A DNA stretch of 64,000 nt from Mumia sp. ZJ1417 (GTDB taxonomy: Bacteria > Actinomycetota > Actinomycetes > Propionibacteriales > Nocardioidaceae), in assembly GCF_014127285.1 (NCBI RefSeq), contig NZ_CP059901.1, positions 2,976,001 to 3,040,000 on the forward strand, written 5' to 3'. Positions 17,048-25,403 of the stretch are shown here, piece after piece. Position numbers and translations under genes: made by a program. The notes under the pieces were generated by a model. The model searched no databases. It saw only the letters and a list, made by a program, of their open reading frames with translations, and was not told where the DNA came from. Position 1 is the stretch's first letter; every line of letters begins with the position of its first letter.

Positions 17048-17965
17048 ATGGACGATCTGGTGGTACAGACAGACGGGCTGACCAAGAGGTACGGCGACCG
17101 ACTCGCCGTGGACTCGGTCAGCATGACCGTACGACGGGGCGAGGTCTACGGATTCCTCGGCCCGAACGGGGCCGGCAAGACGACGACCCTGCGGATGATG
17201 CTCGGACTGATCCGGCCCACGGCTGGAGAGGCGAGCGTCCTCGGACGCCCTGCGGGACGTCCTGACGTGACCGCACGGGTCGGTGCGCTCGTGGAGGGGC
17301 CGGGATTCTTCCCGTACCTGTCCGGGCGGGACAACCTGCGGACGATGGCCCGCTACCGGGGCCTCGGCGACGATGCCGTCGACGCTGCGCTCGCGCGTGT
17401 CGATCTGACCGACCGCGCGGATGACAAGTTCAAGGCGTACTCGCTCGGCATGAAGCAGCGGCTCGGTGTGGCCTCCGCGCTCATGGGCGACCCGGAGCTG
17501 ATCGTGCTCGACGAGCCCACCAACGGCCTCGACCCGGCCGGGATGGCCGACATGCGGGCTCTCGTGGTGTCGCTCGCGCGCGGCGGCCAGACCGTGCTGC
17601 TCTCCAGCCACCTCCTCGCCGAGGTCCAGGAGATCTGCGACCGCGTCGGCGTCATCAACGACGGTCGGCTCCTGCGCGAGGCGCGGGTCGACGAGCTGCG
17701 CGGTGACGCGACGCTACGGGTCCGCGCGACCCCGGAGGACGCGGCCATCGCGGTCGCGATGCGCGTCGCGGGCGAGGACGCCGTACGCCGCACGCCGCAC
17801 GGGCTCGAGCTCGCGCTGACGGCGGCCGCTGCCCCCGCACTCGTCCGCGACCTTGTCGCGGCTGGTGTCGACGTCCACGAGGTGTCCCCCACCGAACGCA
17901 GCCTCGAGGAGGTCTTCTTCGAGATGACCACCGAGGCACCGACCACGAAGGAGAAGGTGGCATGA
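17048..17965 (+). CDS. ABC-2 exporter ATPase subunit
   Basis: A 305-residue ATPase of the antibiotic/bacitracin-type ABC exporters. Walker A GPNGAGKT is at 38-45, the signature reads YSLGMKQRL, Walker B LIVLDEPTNGLDP, and the H loop SSHLLAEV. The C-terminal 90 residues (DATLRVRATPEDA, VSPTERSLEEVFFEMT) are the usual extension of this subgroup. AGGGGG precedes ATG 17048. The stop overlaps the permease by 4 nt. It is divergent from a two-component system, the classic arrangement for drug-sensing exporters. Confidence 0.93.
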   Translation: MDDLVVQTDGLTKRYGDRLAVDSVSMTVRRGEVYGFLGPNGAGKTTTLRMMLGLIRPTAGEASVLGRPAGRPDVTARVGALVEGPGFFPYLSGRDNLRTMARYRGLGDDAVDAALARVDLTDRADDKFKAYSLGMKQRLGVASALMGDPELIVLDEPTNGLDPAGMADMRALVVSLARGGQTVLLSSHLLAEVQEICDRVGVINDGRLLREARVDELRGDATLRVRATPEDAAIAVAMRVAGEDAVRRTPHGLELALTAAAAPALVRDLVAAGVDVHEVSPTERSLEEVFFEMTTEAPTTKEKVA

Positions 17966-18831
17966 CCACGCTGATCGACAACCCGATGACGCGCAGCACC
18001 CGGGCGGAGCTGTTGCGGCTCCGCAAGTGGCCGGCCGTGTGGGTGCTGGTGGCCGTCTGGGTCGCCCTGGCCCTGGTCTTCGGCTATCTGTTCCCGTACC
18101 TGTCGTACCGGACGGGCGACCTCAGCTTCGCCGGCGACGGCGACACCCGCGCGCAGCTGCTCGTCGAGATGCTCCCTGCGGCGCTGCCGACGGTGCTCGT
18201 CCAGGGGCTGCCGATGTTCGGCGGTGCGCTGGCGCTGGTGCTCGGCGCGATCGTGGCCGGCAACGGCTACGGCTGGGGGACGTGGAAGACGGTCTTCACC
18301 CAGGGGCCGTCGCGCCCCGCCACGGTCGGAGGCTCGCTCGTCGTGCTCACCGCCGCAGTCCTCGGCAGCCTCGCGCTGACGCTCGTGCTGTTCACCGGGG
18401 TCTCGCTCCTCGTTGCCGGTACGGAGTCGCAGGCAGTCACCTGGCCGTCGGTTGGCGCGCTGCTCGAGTCCTTCGGCGGCGGATTCCTGGTGCTCGAGAT
18501 GTGGGCGCTGCTCGGCTATGCGCTCGGCACCGTGGCGCGGGGGCCCGCGCTGGCGGTCGGGCTCGGACTGGTGTGGGCCCTGGTCGTCGAGAACCTGCTC
18601 CGTGGGGTGGGCGCGCTGCTCGGCCCGGTCGAGGCGGTGACGGAGGTCCTGCCCGGGACGGCCGGCGGCTCGCTGGTCGGCGCCATCGTCGACGTCTCGT
18701 CCAACCCGAACGAGACTCCCGGCATCCTCGAGGTCCTCACCGGCGGCCAGGCGCTCGCGACGGTGGCGGCGTACTGCATCGGGCTCGTGGTGCTGGTGCT
18801 CGTCGTAGTCCGGCGACGGGACGTGGCCTGA
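17962..18831 (+). CDS. ABC-2 exporter membrane subunit
   Basis: A 289-residue permease with about six membrane spans (AVWVLVAVWVALALVFGYLF, ALVLGAIVAG, GSLVVLTAAVLGSLALTLVLF and others). A large extracytoplasmic loop between spans 1 and 2 contains YRTGDLSFAGDGD. It is the partner of the preceding ATPase, with which it overlaps by 4 nt, and together they would form a dimeric exporter. The substrate is not readable. A strong hairpin follows at 18850-18875. Confidence 0.88.
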   Translation: MTTLIDNPMTRSTRAELLRLRKWPAVWVLVAVWVALALVFGYLFPYLSYRTGDLSFAGDGDTRAQLLVEMLPAALPTVLVQGLPMFGGALALVLGAIVAGNGYGWGTWKTVFTQGPSRPATVGGSLVVLTAAVLGSLALTLVLFTGVSLLVAGTESQAVTWPSVGALLESFGGGFLVLEMWALLGYALGTVARGPALAVGLGLVWALVVENLLRGVGALLGPVEAVTEVLPGTAGGSLVGAIVDVSSNPNETPGILEVLTGGQALATVAAYCIGLVVLVLVVVRRRDVA

Positions 18832-18849
18832 CAGCTCCTCGCTCGCGAG

Positions 18850-18875
18850 CGCGGTAGGACATCTGTCCTGCCGCG
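18850..18875 (+). terminator. 12-bp inverted repeat after ABC operon
   Basis: CGCGGTAGGACA and TGTCCTGCCGCG pair over 12 bp (one G-T) with only 2 nt between. It sits 19 nt after the permease stop and 75 nt before the next gene. It is probably the terminator; so tight a dyad could also be an operator for the downstream two-component operon. Confidence 0.5.
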
Positions 18876-18949
18876 TTCGCGACATCGTCCTCTGCGGTGA
18901 GGGGGTCCTCGGTGCCTAGGGTCGAAGACACCGAACCGAAGGAGCGCCG

Positions 18950-19375
18950 ATGTCTACCGTCAGCACACCCCGCACCAGACCCACCGCCGCCCGCGTGCCG
19001 TGGACCGTCGACCTCGTCATCGTCGCCGCTGCGACCGTGTGCGCCATGATCGCCTGGACGTTCGCGTCGAAGGTTGCCGGCGTCGAGCTCACTGTCGAGG
19101 CCGGCGACGGGGTGCAGGAGGTCGGCGTTGCGGCGGTGGCCGCGTCCGCAGCGGCCGGAGCCTTGCTCGGGCTGCTGATCCTGCGGCTCCTCGAGCGACT
19201 CACGGCTCGGGCACTGCCGATCTGGACAGCGCTCGTGATCGTCGGGACGCTCCTCTCGGCCGTCGGCCCGACGGCCGCCCGGTCACCGGCGGCAACGGGG
19301 GCACTCCTCTCCCTGCACGCGGTCGTCGCGGTGGTCGTCCTCGTCGCTGCGCACCGTTCGCGGCGGCTGCGGTGA
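18950..19375 (+). CDS. DUF6069-like small membrane protein
   Basis: A 141-residue protein with four hydrophobic spans (VDLVIVAAATVCAMIAW, AAVAASAAAGALLGLLIL, IWTALVIVGTLLSAVGP, LSLHAVVAVVVLVAAH) and short loops. It matches the general look of the DUF6069 family, whose function is unknown. GAAGGAG precedes ATG 18950. It is followed 40 bp later by a sensor kinase in the same direction and may share a transcript with it, possibly as an accessory sensor; that role is inference. Confidence 0.75.
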   Translation: MSTVSTPRTRPTAARVPWTVDLVIVAAATVCAMIAWTFASKVAGVELTVEAGDGVQEVGVAAVAASAAAGALLGLLILRLLERLTARALPIWTALVIVGTLLSAVGPTAARSPAATGALLSLHAVVAVVVLVAAHRSRRLR

Positions 19376-19415
19376 GCGCAAGCCGCGGGGCCACGGAGAG
19401 CCCGCCGGGCGTACG

Positions 19416-20537
19416 GTGAGCACCGTGTCGCGTCTCGCGCGAGTCCTCCCTAGGCATGCCGCCGTGCTGGTGTGGGTGCCGGTGCTCCTCGCGGCACCGG
19501 CACTTGAGGTCCGCTCCGGACCGGGCCCGGTGGTGCTCGCGCTGGGCCTGGTCGCCCTCGCCGCCACGAGCTGCGTCGTCGCGGTCCTGAAGAGCTGGCC
19601 GTGCTCGAGCACCGTCTCGACGGCCGCCTGGGTCGTGCTGACAGTCTCGGTCGGGATCGGCTCATTGGCCTACGACGGGTGGCCTCCGGCGTGGCTGCTC
19701 GTCGCGATGACGGCAGGGGTCACCTTCCGACCGGCCGTGGCTCTCGGCGCGATCACCCTCGCGGTCGTGCTCGCGACCTCAACGCTCGCGCGCGGCGGCG
19801 CCAGTGTCGAGGACGTGTACTCGCAAGCGTTCGTCGTCGCCCTCGCCGGAGCCGCGGCCGCGACGTTCAGCCACCTGGTGGCGACCGCCGATGCACTGCG
19901 TCGTACCCGGGCGCAGCTCGTCGTCGCGGCCGTCGCCGACGAGCGCGAGCGGTTCTCCCGCGACCTTCACGACGTGCTTGGGCACACCCTCTCCGTCATG
20001 GTGGTGAAGGCGCAGGCAGTCCGGCGACTGGTCCCCACCGACCCCGACGCCGCTGCAGTCCACGCCGCCGACATCGAGCAGATCGGGCGGACCGCGTTGA
20101 CGCAAGTGCGTGAGACCGTCCACGCAGTCCGAACGCTGACTCTCACCGAGCAGCTCGAGGCAGCGCATGACGCGCTGACCGCCGCCGGCATCCGTGCCGA
20201 CGTGCACACGCCGACGTCGTCGGTCGACCCCGCGGTGGGCACTCCGCTCGCATGGGCGCTGCGCGAAGGAGTGACGAACGTGCTCCGCCACTCCAGCGCC
20301 AGCACGTGCAGGATCGACCTCGTACGTCGTGGGACGTCGTTCGAGCTCCGCGTCTGCGACGACGGCGTCGGGACGCCGCCACCGGAGCACGAGGGACGGA
20401 TCGGTGGCCTCGACGGCCTTCGGTCCCGCCTCGTCGCCGCCGGCGGCGAGCTGGAGGTCGCGCCCGGCCCCGACGGGTTCTCGCTCACCGCACGTGTGCC
20501 GGCAGCACTGGACGCGGCGACGGAGCGATCGCGGTGA
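19416..20537 (+). CDS. DesK-like sensor histidine kinase
   Basis: A 373-residue kinase from GTG 19416. About five membrane spans fill residues 15-155, then a short coiled linker, the HisKA_3 helix SRDLHDVLGHTLSVMVVKA with the phospho-accepting histidine, and an ATPase domain (REGVTNVLRHS, VCDDGVG, GLDGLRSRL). This is the DesK/LiaS type of kinase that senses the membrane itself. Stop and the regulator's GTG overlap by 4 nt. Paired with the regulator at 20534. Confidence 0.92.
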   Translation: MSTVSRLARVLPRHAAVLVWVPVLLAAPALEVRSGPGPVVLALGLVALAATSCVVAVLKSWPCSSTVSTAAWVVLTVSVGIGSLAYDGWPPAWLLVAMTAGVTFRPAVALGAITLAVVLATSTLARGGASVEDVYSQAFVVALAGAAAATFSHLVATADALRRTRAQLVVAAVADERERFSRDLHDVLGHTLSVMVVKAQAVRRLVPTDPDAAAVHAADIEQIGRTALTQVRETVHAVRTLTLTEQLEAAHDALTAAGIRADVHTPTSSVDPAVGTPLAWALREGVTNVLRHSSASTCRIDLVRRGTSFELRVCDDGVGTPPPEHEGRIGGLDGLRSRLVAAGGELEVAPGPDGFSLTARVPAALDAATERSR

Positions 20538-21139
20538 TCCGCCTGCTGCTGGCCGAGGACCAGACGATGATGCGCGGCGCCCTCGCGGTGCTCCTCGGGC
20601 TCGAACCCGATCTCGAGGTCGTCGACCAGGTGGCTGACGGCCGCGACGTGCTCCCCCACGCGCTCCGCTCTCGACCGGATGTCGCGCTGCTCGACATCGA
20701 GCTGCCGGGGCGCAGCGGTCTCGACGCCGCCGAGGACCTCGCTCGCGAGTTGCCCGCGTGCCGCGTCCTGATCGTGACGACGTTCGCGCGGCCGGGCTAC
20801 GTCCAGCGTGCGATGGCGGCCGGCGCGAGCGGCTTCGTCGTCAAGGACGATCCCGCGGAGCACCTCGCCGCGACCGTCCGCCACGTCGCGGGCGGCGGCA
20901 CCGCCATCGACGCAACACTCGCCCGTCGCGCCTTGCGCGAAGCCGCCTCGCCTCTGACCGACCGCGAACGAAGCGTGCTCACCACCGCCGAGGACGGGGC
21001 GACGATCGCGGACATCGCCGAGCGGATGCACCTCTCGAAGAGCACGATCCGCAACTATCTGTCCAGCGCGATCGGCAAGACGGGGACGCGCAACAAGGTC
21101 GAGGCAGCGCATCTCGCCCGACGCAACGGCTGGCTCTGA
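20534..21139 (+). CDS. DesR-like LuxR-type response regulator
   Basis: A 201-residue regulator starting at GTG 20534, overlapping the kinase stop; an upstream frame extension to 20252 only shadows the kinase. The receiver shows LLLAEDQTMMRGAL, LLDIELPGRSG with the phospho-acceptor, and GFVVKDDP. The C-terminal HTH (LTDRERSVLTTAEDGATIADIAERMHLS in outline, then STIRNYLSSAIGKTG) matches the DesR branch, where STVRNYLS is typical. Target genes are not evident; DUF6069 upstream is the nearest candidate. It converges on the SanA-like gene with 9 bp between. Confidence 0.92.
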   Translation: MIRLLLAEDQTMMRGALAVLLGLEPDLEVVDQVADGRDVLPHALRSRPDVALLDIELPGRSGLDAAEDLARELPACRVLIVTTFARPGYVQRAMAAGASGFVVKDDPAEHLAATVRHVAGGGTAIDATLARRALREAASPLTDRERSVLTTAEDGATIADIAERMHLSKSTIRNYLSSAIGKTGTRNKVEAAHLARRNGWL

Positions 21140-21148
21140 CCGCGGCGC

Positions 21149-21820
21149 CTAGGACGTCGCCTCGGGCTTGGCCCAGGAGGTGCGGCCGTCGCCGGTGATG
21201 GGGATCTCGGGTCCCTGCATGACGTCGGGACGGAGTGTCGCCTCGCCGAGGCCCCGTACGCGGGCGAGCAGCTCACGTGCGCTGACCCGCAGGCGGTTGG
21301 CGTCGCCGACGCCGAGCCCTCGTACGTCCATCCCGGCGGCGCTTGCGAGATCCACGGCGCGCGCGATGTGGAAGTCCTGCGTCACGACGACGGCAGTCTC
21401 GACACGGAAGACCTCGCGGGCGCGGCGCATCGTGTGCCACGTGCTGCGGCCGGCGTAGTCGGTGAACACGTCCTCGGGCGGCACCCCTGCACGGAGGACG
21501 GCATCGCGCATCGCGTCGGGCTCGTTGTACGCGTGCGTCCGGTTGTCGCCGGAGACGAGGACCTTGTCGACCGTCCCCGCGCGATAGAGCGCGACCGCCG
21601 CGTCGACGCGCTGCTGGACGACCGCGCCGAGCCTGCCGTCGGGGAGCACCCACGACCCGGGGACGATCGCGACCTGGGCGTGCGGTAGGTCGTCGGGGTC
21701 GTCGGTGACCCGGTCGTCGGTCCGCTTCACCACGACGGCGTTCGCGGCAGCGACCGCGAGGACCCCCGACAGCGCGGCGGTCCCGGCGACGATGATCAGG
21801 CGGTGGCGCAGGCGACTCAT
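21149..21820 (-). CDS. SanA/YdcF-like DUF218 membrane protein
   Basis: A 223-residue protein with an N-terminal signal anchor (LIIVAGTAALSGVLAVAAANAVV) and an outward-facing DUF218 domain: VAIVPGSWVLPDGRL, ALYRAGTVDKVLVSGDN, NEPDAMRDAVLRAGV, DYAGRSTWHTMRRA, VVVTQDFHIARAV. SanA proteins are linked to envelope integrity and vancomycin tolerance in enterobacteria; the reaction is unknown. The start MSRLRHR at 21820 is chosen because it leads straight into the anchor; the longer frame merely runs antisense through the response regulator. It is divergent from the OmpR-type pair across 90 bp. Confidence 0.87.
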   Translation of the reverse strand: MSRLRHRLIIVAGTAALSGVLAVAAANAVVVKRTDDRVTDDPDDLPHAQVAIVPGSWVLPDGRLGAVVQQRVDAAVALYRAGTVDKVLVSGDNRTHAYNEPDAMRDAVLRAGVPPEDVFTDYAGRSTWHTMRRAREVFRVETAVVVTQDFHIARAVDLASAAGMDVRGLGVGDANRLRVSARELLARVRGLGEATLRPDVMQGPEIPITGDGRTSWAKPEATS

Positions 21821-21910
21821 GCCGGTGAGCGTAGGCGACGCGGTCAACCTGCACAGGATCTTCACACCTTCTCGGCACCACCTGCGCAGCCGCGAACTTA
21901 CGCTCAGGAC

Positions 21911-22603
21911 ATGGGCACACCGGCAGCACGGATCCTCGTCGTCGAGGACGAGCGTGTCATCAACCAGTCGGTCGTCGACCGCCTCGTCGCCGAGGGGTTC
22001 GAGGTCCGCCAGGAGTACGACGGCCCGAGCGCCGTCGCCACCGCCGCCCAGTGGCCACCGGACCTGGTCGTCCTCGACGTGATGCTGCCCGGATTCGACG
22101 GCCACGAGGTGTGCCGCCGCGTGCAGGCCGAGCGCCCCGTACCGGTCCTCATGCTCACCGCCCGCGACGACGAGACGGACGTCCTCGTCGGGCTCGGGGT
22201 CGGAGCGGACGACTACCTCACCAAGCCGTTCAGCATGCGCGAGCTCGTCGCGAGGGTGCGGGCGCTCCTGCGGCGGGTCGAGCGCGCGGCCGCGCTGACG
22301 GTCGCTGCGCCCGAGGCGCTCTCGCTCGGTGCGCTCGAGGTCGACCGTGCACGTCGCCAGGTCCGGCTCGACGGCACGCTCGTCCACCTCACCCCGACCG
22401 AGTTCGACCTGCTGGTCTGCCTTGCGACCGAGCCCGGCACGGTCCTCACCCGCGAGCAGCTGCTGGCCGAGGTCTGGGACTGGCGCGACGCCGCCGGCAC
22501 CCGTACGGTCGACAGCCACATCCGATCGCTGCGCGGCAAGATCGGCGCCGAGGCCGTACGCACCGTGCACGGGGTCGGGTACGCCCTCGAGGTGACGCCA
22601 TGA
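21911..22603 (+). CDS. OmpR/PhoB-type response regulator
   Basis: A 230-residue regulator: receiver (ILVVEDERVINQS, phospho-acceptor in LVVLDVMLPG, LTARDDE, YLTKPFS) and winged-helix output domain (LTPTEFDLLVCLATEPGTVLTREQLL, RTVDSHIRSLRGKIG, TVHGVGYAL). ATG 21911 is preceded by CAGGAC, a weak ribosome site; a longer frame from 21803 has no better one. It overlaps the kinase by 4 nt and leads a three-gene operon with the DUF4173 protein. TGAGCGTA and TACGCTCA flank the divergent gap (21826-21833, 21899-21906) and could be binding half-sites. Confidence 0.93.
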   Translation: MGTPAARILVVEDERVINQSVVDRLVAEGFEVRQEYDGPSAVATAAQWPPDLVVLDVMLPGFDGHEVCRRVQAERPVPVLMLTARDDETDVLVGLGVGADDYLTKPFSMRELVARVRALLRRVERAAALTVAAPEALSLGALEVDRARRQVRLDGTLVHLTPTEFDLLVCLATEPGTVLTREQLLAEVWDWRDAAGTRTVDSHIRSLRGKIGAEAVRTVHGVGYALEVTP

Positions 22604-23610
22604 GGCCGCTCGACCGACTCGGTTCGATCAAGACGAAGCTCGGGGTCCTCGTCGCGGTGACCGTCGCCGTCGCCGCCGTGCTCCCCCTCGCCGGGTCGCG
22701 TCTCGGCCTCGACCCGCTCCTGACGGTGCCCGCCACGGTCGCCGTCGCGCTCCTCGTCACGCAGCTCCTCGCCCGCGGCATGACGTCGCCGCTGCGCGAG
22801 ATGACGGCGGCGGCACGGACGATGGCGACCGGCGACTACTCCCGCCGGGTGACCGCATCCTCGCGCGACGAGGTCGGCGAGCTCGCCCGCGCCTTCAACA
22901 CGATGGCCGCCGACCTCGAAGCCGTCGACCGCCAGCGCCGCGACCTCGTCGCGAACGTCTCCCACGAGCTGCGCACTCCGGTCACGGCGCTGCGGGCGCT
23001 CCTGGAGAACCTCGCCGACGGCGTCGTCGATCCCGACCCCGAGCAGCTCCGTACGGCGCTCGAGCAGACCGAACGGCTCGGTCACCTCGTCTCCGACCTG
23101 CTCGACCTGTCCCGCGTCGATGCCGGGATCAGCGCACTCGACGCGCAACCGATCGAGGTACGACCGTTCCTCGACGACGCCGTCCGCGAAGCGGCGCTCA
23201 CCGGGCAGCCGGTGCGCTTCGCGGTGTCGGTCGAGCCGTCCGACCTCGTCGTACGCGCCGACCGCGCCCGGCTCCACCAGCTCGTCGCCAACCTGCTCGA
23301 CAACGCCGCACGCCACAGCCCCGACCAGGGCGCCGTGCACGTCCAGGCGCGGCCCGGCGAGCGCGGCATGGTGCTCGAGGTCTCTGACGAAGGACCCGGC
23401 ATCGACCCCACCCAACGGACGGCCGTCTTCGAGCGCTTCACGACCGGCACCGGCGCCGGCCAGCACGACGGCGGCACCGGCCTCGGCCTCGCGATCGCCC
23501 GCTGGGTCACCGACCTGCACGGCGGCTCGATCGAGGTCGCCGACACCACGACCGGATGCCGGATCCGCGCCTGCCTCCCCGAGAACCTCCCGGAAGGAAC
23601 ACCCGCGTGA
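22600..23610 (+). CDS. HAMP-containing sensor histidine kinase
   Basis: A 336-residue kinase with two membrane spans at residues 12-55 and almost no extracytoplasmic domain. A HAMP linker (TSPLREMTAAARTMATGDYSRRV in outline) leads to the HisKA domain with NVSHELRTPVTAL and to the ATPase domain (LVANLLDNAARHS, EVSDEGPGID, GGTGLGLAIARW). Lacking a sensor loop, it may sense through the membrane or through the co-encoded DUF4173 protein, whose gene overlaps its stop by 4 nt. Ligand unknown. Confidence 0.93.
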   Translation: MRPLDRLGSIKTKLGVLVAVTVAVAAVLPLAGSRLGLDPLLTVPATVAVALLVTQLLARGMTSPLREMTAAARTMATGDYSRRVTASSRDEVGELARAFNTMAADLEAVDRQRRDLVANVSHELRTPVTALRALLENLADGVVDPDPEQLRTALEQTERLGHLVSDLLDLSRVDAGISALDAQPIEVRPFLDDAVREAALTGQPVRFAVSVEPSDLVVRADRARLHQLVANLLDNAARHSPDQGAVHVQARPGERGMVLEVSDEGPGIDPTQRTAVFERFTTGTGAGQHDGGTGLGLAIARWVTDLHGGSIEVADTTTGCRIRACLPENLPEGTPA

Positions 23611-25106
23611 GCTCTGCCTGCCCTGCGTACCCCGTTCCGCCAGCGTCCCCGAAGCCCGAGCCCCTGCTCGACGCCCTCTTCGGCCAGCTGTGGCCCGAGC
23701 CGTCGGTACCTGCACGGCCCCGGCTTGTCGTCGCTGCCGCCGCCGTCGGCGCGCTGGCCGCCCTGGTGCTGCCGTTCCGCGACCTCGGGATCGGCACGTT
23801 CCTCGTCTTCGTCGGCGTCTGTGGTGTCGTCGCCGTCGCCGACGAGCGGTTCCGCCGCCCGTACCACCTGGTGTCGGCCACGCTGAGCGTCCTCCTGCTG
23901 ACGCCGCTGTTCCTGCTCGCGGCGGAGTGGGTGAGCATCTTGTGCCTGCTCGCGGCGTTCGCGGTCGGCGCGACGGCGCTGGCGGGGGGCCGCTCGGTCC
24001 CCGGGATGGCCGCCTCGATGGCCGCGGTCCCGCTCGCGGCGGTACGGGGGCTCCCCTGGCTGGGCAGGTCGCTCACCGTCGCGCCCGGTTCGCGCACGTG
24101 GGCCCCGATCGTCCGTACGGTCGTGCTGTCGGCCATCGCTGGCGCGGTCTTCGGCGCGCTCTTCGCGTCCGCCGACGCGGTCTTCGCCCGCTGGGCGGAC
24201 GCGCTCGTGCCCGACCTGACCCTCGACGACATGCCCGTTCGCGCCTTCACCGGCCTGGCACTCGGGGGCCTGACGCTGGCCGGCGTCTACGTCGCGCTCA
24301 ACCCGCCGCGTGTCGAGCGCCTGGCGGTTCCGGTCGGCTCCCCGGTGGTGCGACGCTTCGAGTGGCTGGTGCCGGTGTCGCTGGTCGTCGGGCTGTTCGC
24401 CGTCTTCGTCGTCGCGCAGCTCACCGTGATGTTCGGCGGTCACGACTACCTGCGACGGACGACCGGACTCACGTACGCCGAGTACGTGCACCAGGGCTTC
24501 GCCCAGCTCACGATCGCGACGCTCCTCACCCTCGCGGTGGTCGCGCTCGCGGCACGGAAGGCCCCGCGCGTGACGGCCCGCGACCGGCTGCTCCTGCGCA
24601 TGGTGCTGGGCGCGCTGTGCCTGCTGACGCTGGTCGTCGTGGCCTCTGCGCTGCACCGGATGAGCGTGTACGAGGAGGCGTACGGCTTCACCCAGCTCCG
24701 GCTCCTCGTGTCATTCTTCGAAGGGTGGCTCGGCGTCGTGGTCCTCCTCGTCCTCGTCGCGGGGATCAGGCTTTCGGGGCGGTGGGTCCCCCGCGCCGCC
24801 CTGCTCACCGGGGCGGCCGCGCTCCTCGCGATGGCGGCGCTCAACCCGGACGCGTACATCGCCGAGCGCAACCTCGACCGGTACGAGGCCACCGGCAAGA
24901 TCGACTGGTACTACCTGTCCGACCTCTCCGCCGATGCCACGCCGGTCCTCGCGGACCTGCCGGCCGACCTGCGCGGGTGCGTCTGGGTGGACGCCGCCCG
25001 TACGGGCGACTGGTTGGAGTGGAACCTCGGCCGTGCCCGTGCCCACGAGGCGGCACCCGGTGGCCTCGCCGGCGGACGCGACTGCGAGAGCTCGCCACAG
25101 GGGTGA
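23607..25106 (+). CDS. DUF4173 polytopic membrane protein
   Basis: A 499-residue protein with roughly 11-12 membrane spans, starting at GTG 23607 in a 4-nt overlap with the kinase. VADERFRRPYHLVSATLSV, FGGHDYLRRTTGLTYAEYVHQGF and LNPDAYIAERNLDRYEATGKIDWYYLSDLS (read in sections) are the conserved segments of the DUF4153/DUF4173 family. The C-terminus is a soluble tail with a cysteine pair. Family function is unknown. The strict coupling to a two-component pair suggests it is a sensor accessory or a regulated envelope protein. Confidence 0.88.
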   Translation: MSSACPAYPVPPASPKPEPLLDALFGQLWPEPSVPARPRLVVAAAAVGALAALVLPFRDLGIGTFLVFVGVCGVVAVADERFRRPYHLVSATLSVLLLTPLFLLAAEWVSILCLLAAFAVGATALAGGRSVPGMAASMAAVPLAAVRGLPWLGRSLTVAPGSRTWAPIVRTVVLSAIAGAVFGALFASADAVFARWADALVPDLTLDDMPVRAFTGLALGGLTLAGVYVALNPPRVERLAVPVGSPVVRRFEWLVPVSLVVGLFAVFVVAQLTVMFGGHDYLRRTTGLTYAEYVHQGFAQLTIATLLTLAVVALAARKAPRVTARDRLLLRMVLGALCLLTLVVVASALHRMSVYEEAYGFTQLRLLVSFFEGWLGVVVLLVLVAGIRLSGRWVPRAALLTGAAALLAMAALNPDAYIAERNLDRYEATGKIDWYYLSDLSADATPVLADLPADLRGCVWVDAARTGDWLEWNLGRARAHEAAPGGLAGGRDCESSPQG

Positions 25107-25403
25107 GGGGATCGCCTCGCCGGTCGACAAGGCCAGCCCGCCGGCGGCATCCGTCAGGCGCGTCGCCATCGTTGACGTCGCCACATCGTGCGCGAAACAA
25201 CACGAGCCCCTAGGCTCCGTTACCAATCAGTAACGTCCTCGCAAAACTGCCGTGAAGACGTTGCAGCCCGCGCACCCGGGGGACCCTTCAGCGGGCACTG
25301 CCCGCTGCGCCACGCCTCGCTACCGCGAGTGACCGCAGTCGGATTCTCGTCACGTCGCCACGCTCTCGTCGGCGTCGTGCACCCACCGATACAGGAGTCA
25401 CTC
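25107..25403. other. Intergenic region upstream of the lipase
   Basis: 297 bp without a credible gene. It holds TAGGCT (25211-25216), a TAnnnT-type -10 element, immediately followed by the CGTTAC/GTAACG dyad, and the lipase ribosome site AGGAG (25393-25397). The implied 5' untranslated region is about 180 nt and no riboswitch-like fold was recognised. Confidence 0.4.
25218..25235 (+). promoter_or_regulatory. Candidate operator for the lipase gene
   Basis: CGTTAC-CAATCA-GTAACG is a perfect 6-bp inverted repeat with 6-nt spacer lying directly downstream of a TAGGCT -10 element. Its position at the expected transcription start suits a repressor, and its form is typical of TetR-family sites. No regulator is adjacent, so it would be controlled from elsewhere. 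Confidence 0.45.
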
